DNA of 64,000 bases from Phymatolithon calcareum (lineage: Eukaryota > Rhodophyta > Florideophyceae > Hapalidiales), in assembly GCA_977006965.1 (NCBI GenBank), contig OZ345374.1, positions 1,426,001 through 1,490,000 of the forward strand. Direction: 5' to 3'. Positions 51,037 to 60,470 of the stretch are shown here, piece by piece. The notes beneath the pieces are model-generated. The model ran no database searches and was not told the origin of the DNA. It was given only the letters and a program-made list of their open reading frames with translations. The translations under genes and the position numbers were made by a program. Within the stretch, counting starts at the first letter, position 1. Each line of letters starts with the position of its first letter.

Positions 51037-52720
51037 TATAAATGTCCATATTTGATAGCATGTAGTGAGATGGAATGCGCAATCGAAAAGCAACCAACAC
51101 AGCAGATCACTCCGCAGAAAATGTGATGCATGCAGGATTAGGTCCAAAATTCCTTCGAGCGCCTCATACCTGTAGGCCTTGAACGGGGACCTTGCAAGCG
51201 CGTGCAGGGACTTGCATCAGCTGTCTGCTGACAGGAGGCATTGTTCGGTCAGCCTTGGCGGTCGCATGTCTTTCGACATATCTCCAGGCGCAGTATTAAT
51301 ATTCAAACGGTGGCATACCACAATTTGTGCCACAACTCCCTGTAAATTAAGTCCTAGCTTCAAGAAGCCACGCAAAGTGACTGACCTTTCCGTGAAATGG
51401 ATACATTATTGTATATTCAAGACTTAAATGAACTCAGGTTCAGAGAGCTGGCACATTGCCACGGTCCGAGCCGCTCGGTTTTCAATGCTTTAGGAAACCA
51501 TTTGTGTAACCAAGATCAGAGCGAGCGTTGAGCGAAATAAAGGCCATAGAGAACAAAAATATGTTGCTGAGTACACAAAGTGCTTGTCCAGTACGAGCAA
51601 TGCACGAAGAGCGCCACGCAACTATCAACTAATATGCAGTTAACTAGAGAGAGATATTTGAAGCTTGAAGACATCGTTTTTCGCAAAATGACGAGGAATA
51701 ACATGCAGTAGGCAGCATGGATATCATTCCTGACTCTTTTGTCTGTCCAATTTGTCTGATTAGTTCAGGGGTGATAGGCGAGTTGTTGAGCGACGGTTCA
51801 AACCAATGAATAAGGAAACCCCAATTCCAAAGCCTCTCGCATATACACAGCCATATTTCGACAGTCAATGGAAGATCGCAGATGCAGATACAAGCCAGGA
51901 AATGCTGTGTCGTGACTTCACTATGGACCCCGGACACAATGCTCCATGGGACGTCGCTCAACTTCCCCTCAACGCTTCGACGCAGAGACGGTTTGGCCGT
52001 CGATAACTGCCCCATGTGCATCGCCACGCGGCTAGGGTTCGAAGATTCTTCGTGGCATTGGAGATAATGTGCCTGTCCCCTTCGAGCTCTTTTGCTTTTT
52101 GGTAAACTTTTTTTATAAAAGCACCACAGTCTTACGAATATACGGGCACGGCTTCCTCAGTTGCTGCTTACCTTAGGACAGCTCTTATGGATTTTTCTGA
52201 TTGTGCGGCTTTTGTCGAAATCGAGCTTTTGGGTTCCGATAACAATGACCATTAAGGACTTCAAAAGCTACACCGCCATGCAAATTTCAGGGCACAAAGT
52301 CCGTATTCAGGACCAGACTATTTTCAAACCATCTATATTTCACCACCCTACTCTACGATTGGCCATTCCCATAAAATTACAGTTAAACCGAGGCGATTGG
52401 TCATGGTTACACGCGGCAGATCTGCCTCGACGACAAGACGAACGCGTTCCTTCTCTTGCTCGCAACCGGCACCGACCTTATCGAACGGCTAGCGACTGAC
52501 AGTCCCGAAGTGGAACCTCTGGCGATCTAATTTCATGGCGAAAGGCTTTGAACAAGGCAAGTGTACTGGCGCGACGTTGACGGTTCAGATGACTGGGGAA
52601 TGAAAAAGAGCCATGTCCTCTTGTCGAACGAATTCGGATTGTCCTCCTTCTACGATAATCTCGCACGGGGAATATTTTCCGGACACAAAGTCGTCCTCTT
52701 CTTGGGGTTCAAGGCAAGTG
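51037..52720. other. Mostly unexplained; includes one LINE M 3' end
   Basis: Only the LINE M end at 52085-52185 is recognised. Small frames (51644-52027 on the minus strand, 52161-52499 on the plus strand) carry no known domain. Confidence 0.45.
52085..52185 (-). mobile_element. LINE family M 3' end
   Basis: The plus strand reads GTAAACTTTTTTTATAAAAG, then CACCACAGTCTTACGAATAT, then ACGGGCACGGCTTCCTCAG, the inverse of the family M end. Confidence 0.5.
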
Positions 52721-54151
52721 TCATCGAAAATTTGCATGACACTCGCATCGCTGGGTCGCAACACATTGAAAGACCGTCACACGCTCCGAGCGCTTCGCCA
52801 CATGTACGCGAGAACCGGCTCCTTGCGGCTGACATGTGGGAGTATGCACAAGTTGCAGCGTGACGCAAATCTTCAATTGCTTTTCACGATTGGCGAGCCG
52901 ATACTCGGGCGTGAAACAGTGATTCCCGTATTCTCTTCTTCTCCTGATGGGACGATACCCTGCGGCCCCGATCGACCCCGCCATCAGGTGCACTTCCGGC
53001 CCTCCATGCACATCGATGTCGCTCCCCACATGCCATATATCTGTCGCAACTTTGTACGCCACTCGTTTCACACCGCCAACCAGCACGGAAATAGACCCAT
53101 CGTAGCGCCAGAATGTTCTGACGCCCATACGCTTCAGCGCCCCTACCGGCACTGGCTCCGTGATGTCGTACCATCCCATTCCGTTGGGTTTCTTAAGTGC
53201 GCAGGCGTTGTCATCGCGGAATGTGAAGCTGGCCATTCCGCTGTTGTAAACGTCGTTGATAAAGTCTGCCTCGTTTTCATAGTGGTGTAGCGCGTCTGCA
53301 GCGGTTAATGCACATGTACGGGCAAACAAGCGCGTCCAGAGAAACAGCACTATGCCCATCAGCACCGCGAGGATTATCCAATCTGTCATTGCCAGTGCTA
53401 TTGCAGATAGTAGGAGTAGAATATGCAGTGTTCTCGAGCTCCTTTTGAACAGCAAATATCCGTTTCGAGTCCCTACAATTTTGGTCTCCAGTATATCTGT
53501 TTGGAATCCGGCAGGTACGAGAGAAACAGTTGTCACCTTCTTAGCTGCAGTCCATGCGTACGCTGCGCGCTCCGAATAGTCGCTACCATATAGCAGTCTG
53601 TTGAAATCTGCGAGATTTATCAGGAGACTGCTCCCACCGGTCACCAAGTCCTCCATCTCCTTCACCATCGCGGCAAACATGTCGTCGTCTTCGATTACAC
53701 GCTGCACATCTGCTACAAGTTCCCGAGCGTCGTTGCTATTATCCATCTCATACCTGTTGAGCTTTTGGCTGCGAAAATGTTTATAGTTGGTCTCTGGATA
53801 TTTGCATCGTAGACGCTCGATAAGGTCCCAAAGTGCACCCGAATCTCTGATGCACGAATTGAATTCCATTTTCACAATTGTCTTCGCGTCCTGGCTCGAA
53901 AGCGTGATCCAGTGCACATTCATTCCTCGACAACACGTTTCGATACCGTCCAGAGCCTTCTGCAGGTTTACATCTGAGACGGGATATTTTGCAGCCCATC
54001 TTCCAGATTTTACCTCTTGCTTGATTTCCTCCAAGTCGCTCAAGGTCTGAGTAGCTGTGCATTGCAAAAACTGGGTCGCAATGAATATCACATCATCTGA
54101 AGACCGTATCTCCTGATATAGGACACCGCTATCCAGATTTCGCCACAGCAT
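52721..54151 (-). CDS. Unrecognised membrane protein, intact paralogue
   Basis: 476 aa. I do not recognise the family. Residues 1-235 are soluble: MLWRNLDSGVLYQE, FIATQFLQ, GRWAAKYPVSDVNLQKALDG, HWITLSSQDAKTIVKMEFNS, LWDLIERLRCKYPETNYKHF, NLADFNRLLYGSDYSERAAY and IVGTRNGYLLF. A hydrophobic hairpin at about 242-275 (LHILLLLSAIALAMTDW then IILAVLMGIVLFLWTRL) could cross the membrane twice. Residues 280-390 follow with ENEADFINDVYNSGMASFTF, ACALKKPNGMGWYDITEPV and RMGVRTFWRYDGSISVLVGG. The last 85 residues (after about 390) are not testable against the paralogue. A diverged copy at 57917-59194 conserves residues 1-385, which shows the frame is real. The two genes are divergently oriented. No signal peptide. 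Confidence 0.7.
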   Translation of the reverse strand: MLWRNLDSGVLYQEIRSSDDVIFIATQFLQCTATQTLSDLEEIKQEVKSGRWAAKYPVSDVNLQKALDGIETCCRGMNVHWITLSSQDAKTIVKMEFNSCIRDSGALWDLIERLRCKYPETNYKHFRSQKLNRYEMDNSNDARELVADVQRVIEDDDMFAAMVKEMEDLVTGGSSLLINLADFNRLLYGSDYSERAAYAWTAAKKVTTVSLVPAGFQTDILETKIVGTRNGYLLFKRSSRTLHILLLLSAIALAMTDWIILAVLMGIVLFLWTRLFARTCALTAADALHHYENEADFINDVYNSGMASFTFRDDNACALKKPNGMGWYDITEPVPVGALKRMGVRTFWRYDGSISVLVGGVKRVAYKVATDIWHVGSDIDVHGGPEVHLMAGSIGAAGYRPIRRRREYGNHCFTPEYRLANREKQLKICVTLQLVHTPTCQPQGAGSRVHVAKRSERVTVFQCVATQRCECHANFR

Positions 54152-54471
54152 GTTGCAGACAGTCGTGTCGAATAGTCATTCACTCTCGGCCGCAGATGTA
54201 GCTGCAGCACGACTGTAACTTCCGTTACTGGTCATTCCAGTGTCTCTCATTGGTCCATTTATCTGAATTGACCTAAGCCGTGTCCAGATCTACGGTGTTT
54301 GAGAGAGTATCATACTGTATGATAATGCGATATGTAGCTGGACTGGTTGGTGCTCATCAGGCGGCGCGCGTCATTGGGGTATGCAGATCAGAATTTCTTC
54401 AGATTTCTCAGACTCGATGAATACATGATATCATTATGTAGACTACATCGATGTATCGCTGTAGTCTAATA
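54152..54471. other. Upstream region of the membrane-protein gene
   Basis: Contains short hairpins, for example TAGACTACA/TGTAGTCTA around 54439-54468 and TATCATACTGTATGATA near 54310. No gene. Confidence 0.4.
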
Positions 54472-54485
54472 TACTTTACTGTACT

Positions 54486-54764
54486 TTTTTTATTGCAATT
54501 TTTTAAAGCCCCGCAGTCATACGAATATACGGGCAGGGCTTCCTCAGGTGCTGCCCTCGCTAGGGCGGCTCTACTCTTATGTCTGGCATTCTATCTGAGA
54601 CCCTAGCATGTGTTCGGTTGTTTTGATTGCTCTTCGTAGCAGTTTCGAGGCGTCGCTTTTTCTTTCAGTACAGGTCTTCTTCATGCTGCATACTCTCGAT
54701 GATGCTTTTGCTGAAGAGCAAAAGGTCATCTAATGCCTTCTCAGTTGCCGCTCTGTCGTCTTCC
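54486..54764 (-). mobile_element. LINE C 3' end (279 bp) with 14-bp TSD
   Basis: TSD TACTTTACTGTACT at 54472-54485 and 54765-54778, 14 of 14. It contains the last codons (TEKALDDLLLFSKSIIESMQ-like) and the complete LINE C 3' UTR. Confidence 0.9.
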
Positions 54765-55082
54765 TACTTTACTGTACTGTGCTTTGAGAAGTTCAAAGTA
54801 CAGTATACTGTAGTTTTGTTTGCTTTTTTATTGCAGGTTATTCGAATTACACAAAGTGCACATCATTCAACATCTAGTGTCTATGTGACGAACACCCTCA
54901 ATTGAGGGTGGATTTAAAAGCTTAAAAAGCTTGAAAAAGGAATGCGGAACAGTTTTTAGCACCAGATTCGGAAAGGCGACCTTTTGTTCTTGGTGGGGAG
55001 TTCCCCTTTTACTACTTTAAAATCACGTCGTTCGGCGGTAGGAACGAAAATCGGCTGCTCACTCAGAAAAAATACATCTGCC

Positions 55083-55385
55083 ATGCCGCGAGAAAAAGAC
55101 CCACGCCGAGTGGTCGGTGCAGCCGTACACACCAAAGAAACATCAATGACAAGTCCCGCAGAGTGCTGCCGACTATACGGAGCGTTTTCCAAGTCAAAAA
55201 AGGTGAACTGTACGGTTCAAGAGGTGCACGTTGATGAAATCAAGGGTCACTCGAGCACGTCACTTTGCGTCAAATGGGTCCTTGTTCAGAAACCAATCAA
55301 GAAGACTAAGATTAAGACTACCAAGATTGTCAACGTCAAGGCAGGGAAGGCTGACGAAGGCGCTCGTTCCTCTCGAGTGATTTAA
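55083..55385 (+). CDS. PB4 N-terminal open frame (100 aa), part of transposase
   Basis: ATG at 55083 (MPREKDPRRVVGAAVHTKET), then PAECCRLYGAFSKSKKVNCT, KWVLVQKPIKKTKIKTTKIV and a basic end. The homologous block is degenerate in PB1 (3847-5475) and PB2 (minus strand, about 11254-10960), so this is the most complete N-terminus of the family. The TAA at 55383-55385 may be a mutation rather than the true end. Confidence 0.55.
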   Translation: MPREKDPRRVVGAAVHTKETSMTSPAECCRLYGAFSKSKKVNCTVQEVHVDEIKGHSSTSLCVKWVLVQKPIKKTKIKTTKIVNVKAGKADEGARSSRVI

Positions 55386-56750
55386 TCGAGTCCCAGCAGG
55401 CAAAATTCTGTACCTCGAACGCCGGCTTACAGTACTCGCGGTCGAACATCTTCTTCGCCAAACGCCGAATTCCCCGTTCAGCATCAACCACACTCTCGAC
55501 AGAAGGCAACGCAAACCTACCATACAATCAACAGGAGCTCTGAACGCCCTCTTGCGGGCTCTCTCGCCTACACCCTGCGTGGTTCTTGGGACCAATATTC
55601 GCAAGAGGAGCTTGATGTCATTGCGCCAGACCGTGAGCAAAGTATTTTTGCTCATGGAGTGCCATTGTTCGAGCGCAACGTTCTATGTCCAATTGGTGGA
55701 AGGATTCATGGTCAGTTCGAGAAAGTTCGCACTATATTCGGAGATGTTATTTCCGAGAACAGTGGCATCGGGTTCCACACGCCGTACGATTCCTTCGTGA
55801 CGATGTTTCGCCGAGTATACCTGCGAACAATTGTTGCTTTGGCATCCGCTAAATTGAAACGAATGGTAAGAATGGAGGCTAAGATTTTCGGAATACTCGT
55901 CCTCATGAGTTGGGCGTAAAGAGATTTATGGAAGTCTACAATGTGGAACAAGTTTATCCTAGCTCCTTCATTTTCAAACAGTGGGATGATCAGAGTCAGA
56001 TTCTCCAAGTACCTCCGGTGCGTCACATTCACCGTGCAACCAAGTGAACAAGGCACTATGTCATCCGTACACTAACGGTGGGCACTCGTTCAGGAATTTG
56101 TCGATGCTATTAATGCTCACATAAAACCCACTGTGTCTCTGTTAGACCTGGTTTTGCTTTGCCAAGTTCATATCTCTTTGATATGTCAACGGAGGCCATC
56201 GGATTGAAAATGGCCTCCTTCAGTACATCGTCGTCCACCGTAAACCGGAGAGAGGTTGCGAGTTACAGAATTCAGCCAAAAGAAGACGTGAGATAATGCT
56301 GCATCTTGAACTGGGGACCACGGCAGAGGGCGAGAAGCAGAGCGATTTAGAAGATGAAACTTCCCATAGCACAGATGTACTGTGCCGTCTTTTGGCCCCA
56401 TACTCTGGTACAAGGCGCCTTGTCCTCCCGGATTCATTTTGCCTCGCGCATGATGTTCAGTACTCCAAAACGTAAATTTGCTCCAAGGGCGGTGTTGAAA
56501 CCCGCTTAACTCCCCCGCAGATGGAAAAGTAAGCCACAGGTGGCATGATGACTACTCTAGCTGTTCAAAACAACTGTAGAGTCTGACAAGTCAAGGAATT
56601 AACCTTCGTGTTCTCATCATGTAACAAACTTGCTGGCGCCGAAACCAACATATGTGGCACTTCAACTGGTTGAAACTGTTTTTCTAAGCATGAACACATC
56701 CATGAGCTTGATGCATTTGACGAGCCTAACAATAAGTAGCTTTCGTTGGC
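55386..56750 (+). pseudogene. PB4 transposase remainder, broken
   Basis: Plus-strand traces: GVPLFERNVLCPIGGRIHGQ (55655-55710), GIGFHTPYDSFVTMFRRVYL, then VYNVEQVYPSSFIFKQWDDQ near 55940 and RHIHRATK, then a C-terminus near 56640-56750 with HELDAFDE in one frame. No DDE motif is readable here. Function assigned only by position within PB4. Confidence 0.4.
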
Positions 56751-57050
56751 AAAAAAATAAATGATTCTCGTTCCCTCAAGTGGGGGAAAATTCCGGTCAC
56801 ATAGACACTAGGGGTCCTCTAAATGCTCCTGATATGGATCCATTCCTGGTACTCGCGTATCTGCTTCGCGCTAGTACTGTTGCACACCACTCCACGGCGA
56901 CATCCGTGTGCCCGTTGCGGAACGTTAATTCAATTCTTGCTTGTGACAGGACTGGAACCCGCGACCTCAACATTCCTGCCTGTATCATACCGAAATATGC
57001 GCACAGGTGCGCGGAGGCAGTTTTACCACTATACCACAGGTGGTCTACAG

Positions 57051-57782
57051 TATAGTGCAAACGTCAGAGCGCACACCACTTCAGAACCCTTTTGAAAAAA
57101 AAACATAGAATAATCCACTCACATCTGTCCGGTTGTTCGTATCTTAGTTTTCGTCGTGTGTCAAGAATTTACATGGATGAAAAGGAACACCATAAGCAGG
57201 GAACCAGCTGATCGTCCCTGCTGCGCGCCAAGAAGAGAGTACGCATACAGATGCAAACCACTTAGTGGCAAGCACTCAAAATGGTATCAGTGATTTAGTG
57301 GCCAGATTTGGGAACACGAACCACGTAATGATTCGTGAGCGAGCTGGTCCACCGCTACATCAGCCAGAGGATAGGCCTTGGTTGTAAGGGTATAAAACCC
57401 AGAAGCAAGTACAACCCAGAGGTCCGGCAAGTTCATCCTTTTCTCCCCTCCCATCCCGCCCATTTGACACTGAAAACAAGTTCAATCCTTTTCTTGACAC
57501 AAAGATGATTTTTAAAGCAGTCCACAGTTAGAAAAACTTACGTTTGTCAACAGCTTTGAAAGTATAGCTGCACTTCAGTAAAGCTACATTTCTTTTCACG
57601 AAGATTTTTCGTTTCGTCAAAATGCTTGGGGAGCGTCCTCGTCTGTACTGTAGGCGTGATTCAACTGCGGCAGAAAGTTCTCCTCGATATCTGTTGAGGA
57701 TACACAGACTGTCGAGGATACACATCCCTGGTATACATATGATGATCATAAGGTCCGCACATGTTCCTGATCAGGGACGCAC
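57051..57782. other. No gene recognised
   Basis: Noncoding DNA ending in a set of hairpins just upstream of the broken membrane paralogue. Confidence 0.5.
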
Positions 57783-57835
57783 AACTTTAGCCTAGTCATC
57801 CTATCATAATATGATAGGACGACTGGGCTAAAGTT
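57783..57835. repeat. Long hairpin 1, 25-nt arms
   Basis: Arms 57783-57807 and 57811-57835 pair at 23 of 25 positions with a 3-nt loop (AAT). The left arm starts AACTTTAGCC and the right ends GGGCTAAAGTT. Confidence 0.8.
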
Positions 57836-57887
57836 TTGAAGAGATTGTAGAGACAATACTGTATTATTGTCTCTACAATCTCTTCAA
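57836..57887. repeat. Long hairpin 2, perfect 23-bp stem
   Basis: Arms 57836-57858 (TTGAAGAGATTGTAGAGACA onward) and 57865-57887 are perfectly complementary, with loop CTGTAT. It directly abuts hairpin 1 and ends 29 bp before the ATG of the broken membrane paralogue. Could be a small-RNA precursor, a cruciform or a remnant of a foldback element. Confidence 0.8.
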
Positions 57888-57916
57888 CACTGGCCTCACT
57901 TTGGAACTCTGGTGAA

Positions 57917-59194
57917 ATGCTTTGGCGAAATTTGGACAGCGGCGTACTCTACGAAGAGAAAGGCTCCCGCGGCGACATGATCTTCATCGCCACCGATTGC
58001 CTGCAGAGCATAACTACTCCCACGGTCAGAAACTTCCAGGAAATCAAGCGGGAAATTTTATCTGGAAAATGGGCAGCAAAGTACCCTATTGCTGATGAAG
58101 ACTTGCAGAAGGCTCTCAATGGCATCGAACTGTGGTGCAAAGAAAAAAGGTTCACTGGATCACCCTTTCGCGACAAGACAACAAAACGATAGTCAAGGTG
58201 GAGTTCAACAGCTGTACCAGACATGGTGGTGGAATTTGGGACCTTGTCGAGCGCTTGCGGAGCAAGTACCCTGAAACGGTCTACAGACATTTCCGACGCG
58301 AAAAGCTAAACAAATATGAAGAAGATAGCAGTCAGATTTCTTACGAGGTAATGAATGAGGCCAAGTATGCCGTCGCAGATGACCAAAACTTCAATGCACT
58401 TGTCAAAGAGATGGAAAATCTTGCAATTGGGAATATCAATATTCTGACGAATCTTGCGGAATTCAACAGGTTGCTCTATGGCTGCAACTATTTGGAACGA
58501 TTCGCGTACGCATGGACGGCAGCAAAGACAGTGACTTCTGTATCATTGGTGGATCGCAGAATTGCATTCGCCACTGGGGAGAACAAAATATTGGGAACAC
58601 GAAACGGACTGCTGCTAATTCGCAGAAGCGAAAAAGGTCTCCAGCTCTTTTTGGTACTTTTAGCGGCAGGGTTGACCACCGCAAATTATTGCGTCCGTGG
58701 TCGATCCGATTTCTCTACTTCGGAAATCGACGACTGGATGGAGCTTTGGTTCTTACTGAGCATATCTATAGGCGTTGGTCTCCAATCTCTTGTTCGTCGA
58801 GATTGGAACTTGGTGGACGCTGTCAACGGCGTCAAAACTGTGAGCAGCGAGGCAGAGGCCGTCGAAATGTACAAATGTGAGGACGACTTCATACTCGACG
58901 TTCACAGCAAAGGACTTGCTGGTGTTACCTTCAAGGACTATAACGCATGTGCGTTGAAGATACCGAATGGGCTTGGTGGTATCATATAACCAAACCGCTA
59001 AATGTGGATCAACTCAAGCGAATTGGGGTCAGAACGTTTTGGAGATATGACGGTTCGATTTCAGTTCTAATAGGGGGTGTTAGAAGAGTTGCTGTCAATA
59101 TAGCAGCAGGCAAATTGCATGTAGAGAGTACAATAGACAATCATTGTGGCCCAGAAGTGTAAGTACTTTCAGGTTCGATATGTTGACTGGGTCG
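57917..59194 (+). pseudogene. Unrecognised membrane protein, broken paralogue
   Basis: Same family as 52721-54151: MLWRNLDSGVLYEE, GKWAAKYPIADEDLQKALNG, HWITLSRQDNKTIVKVEFNS, LVERLRSKYPETVYRHF, LAEFNRLLYGCNYLERFAYA, a hydrophobic pair (LQLFLVLLAAGLTTANY, then LWFLLSISIGVGLQSLV) and RIGVRTFWRYDGSISVLIGG. Broken by a frameshift in the A run at about 58139-58146, a one-base loss near 58975, and a TAA replacing the codon after CGPEV near 59159. A SINE then cuts it at about 59205. Divergence from the intact copy is substantial, so this is an old duplicate. Confidence 0.8.
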
Positions 59195-59205
59195 ATACTC
59201 AAGAC

Positions 59206-60168
59206 GTGGTAAAACTGCCTTCGCGCACCTGTGCGCATATTTTGGTATGATACGAGCAGAAAGTTGAGGTCACCGGCAGGCCTTGGGAGCAATATACTGC
59301 AATATACTGGTATTTCAATATTATTCCTTGATCTGTTTCTATTGGAATACGTATTGGTAAGCGGCAGAGTTGTAGATCTATTGATTGCTCAGCGTGATAC
59401 GTAAAACTTCGTCCCAGACAGGCTATTAACGTGGAGGATAGTGTCATGTTTATACGCTATCGTTCTGCTCAAGTCAGACAGTCAACATTTTGTTTGCTCT
59501 ATCGTGACCGCGCGTGTTGAGTCTTTCATTTGCGAATATGGCAGTCAAACCGAAACCAGCGTACATTGTCAAGGCTCTCATAACGAAACGCGATGATACT
59601 GTCAAGGACATACCGTCTCGGAAAGGCGAAGAATTCACCCGGCGCGATATATCCTGTTTGGTCTTTTCCCGCCCCCGCGGAAGTTATTGCAAAAATTCCG
59701 TACCCACAGTATCGTTCGAGAAAAGCATCGGGTGGAGGAACCCGTACACGCACCTGCTATCATGCGTTGCAGGTGGAGATGAGAACAAATTGTTCGAGAT
59801 GTATCGCACGTTTCAAATGAATCCAATAGCAATAGGGGTATTGGTAGATTCAAGCATATTACCGTAGGTATTGGCGGAAGGGAGCTATTGGCAATAGGTA
59901 TTGCTCATCAGCTTCATGTCCCAATAAAACTACAATATATTGCTCCCAAGGCCTGTGACTCACCGGTTCGAGTCTTGTCATAGACAAGAATTGAATTAGT
60001 TTCCGCGAAGGGCACACGAATTTCGCCGTGTAGTGGTGTGCCGCAGTACTCGCGGGAAGCAGATACGCGCGTACCCAGAATGAATCCCGTCCAGGAACAT
60101 CTTAGAGGCCTCTTAGATGTTGAGTAACTAATGTGTAGCTCAGATATCCTGCAATAAAAGAAAGAAAG
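59206..60168 (+). mobile_element. tRNA-derived SINE copy 2, split by hAT4
   Basis: Starts within the A box (GTGGTAAAACTGCC) and is interrupted by hAT4; then the B-box GGTTCGAGTC near 59964, the shared body and a CCTGCAATAAAAGAAAGAAAG tail. It landed on the 3' end of the broken membrane paralogue. Confidence 0.7.
59277..59958 (+). mobile_element. hAT4, non-autonomous hAT with transposase N-terminus
   Basis: TIR CAGGCCTTGGGAGCAATATA and its inverse ending GCTCCCAAGGCCTG, with flanks GTCACCGG (59269-59276) and CTCACCGG (59959-59966), 7 of 8; three extra bases follow the right TIR. The plus strand encodes MAVKPKPAYIVKALITKRDD from 59538, the hAT N-terminus also seen in hAT3, before frames break. 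Subterminal TATTGC repeats are abundant on both sides. Confidence 0.8.
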
Positions 60169-60470
60169 ATACTCAAGAAGCCATTATAAGAATAGGCGGT
60201 GCGCTGATTAGCGGATTTAAACTAAGGGAGAGAACTACTGTTCATGAATAAATTCAGCTAGCTAAGAAAATTTGATGTCTCGTACGTTTGCTACATATAT
60301 CAACGCATCGTCATTACAATTGCAACGGCCGGGGCCCTCGAGCACTCTTCAGCATCTCAGTGTGGGTCCGATGCAGACTATAGTTCTTACTAGGCGTAAG
60401 TTAAGGCTCTTGGGTCCAGTTTTTCGCGGTGTGCCATTCCAAGGTGGTCTGCAATATACCGTATAATAGT
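60169..60470. other. No feature recognised
   Basis: Noncoding DNA after SINE copy 2. Confidence 0.5.

Larger units (their letters stand above)
54874..56811 (+). mobile_element. piggyBac-like element PB4 (about 1.94 kb)
   Basis: Termini CTAGTGTCTATGTGAC (54874-54889) and the exact inverse GTCACATAGACACTAG (56796-56811), followed inwards by CCCTCAATTGAGGG and CCCTCAAGTGGGGG. It sits in SINE copy 3; SINE copy 2 shows CATCTAAGAGG at the empty site. If the outer CTAG is a TSD, the TIR is TGTCTATGTGAC. Coding is plus-strand, from MPREKDPRRVVG (55083) to HELDAFDE (about 56705), with stops and frameshifts in between. Confidence 0.65.
54824..57050 (-). mobile_element. tRNA-derived SINE copy 3, split by PB4
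   Basis: The minus strand starts CCACCTGTGGTATAGTGG (A box, about 57025-57048) with B box GGGTTCCAGTCC near 56950-56965. The body is shared with copy 2 (GAATTGAATTA, GGGCACACGG, GTGGAGTGGTGTGC, GCAGATACGCG). The 3' end left of PB4 (54824-54873) is the inverse of GATGTTGAGTAACTAA... CCTGCAATAAAA in copy 2. Confidence 0.7.

Noticed and set aside
57000-57050. tRNA-like sequence
   Set aside because: A- and B-box motifs are present but no acceptor stem or anticodon arm can be formed, and the same sequence recurs with a shared non-tRNA body; it is a SINE head.
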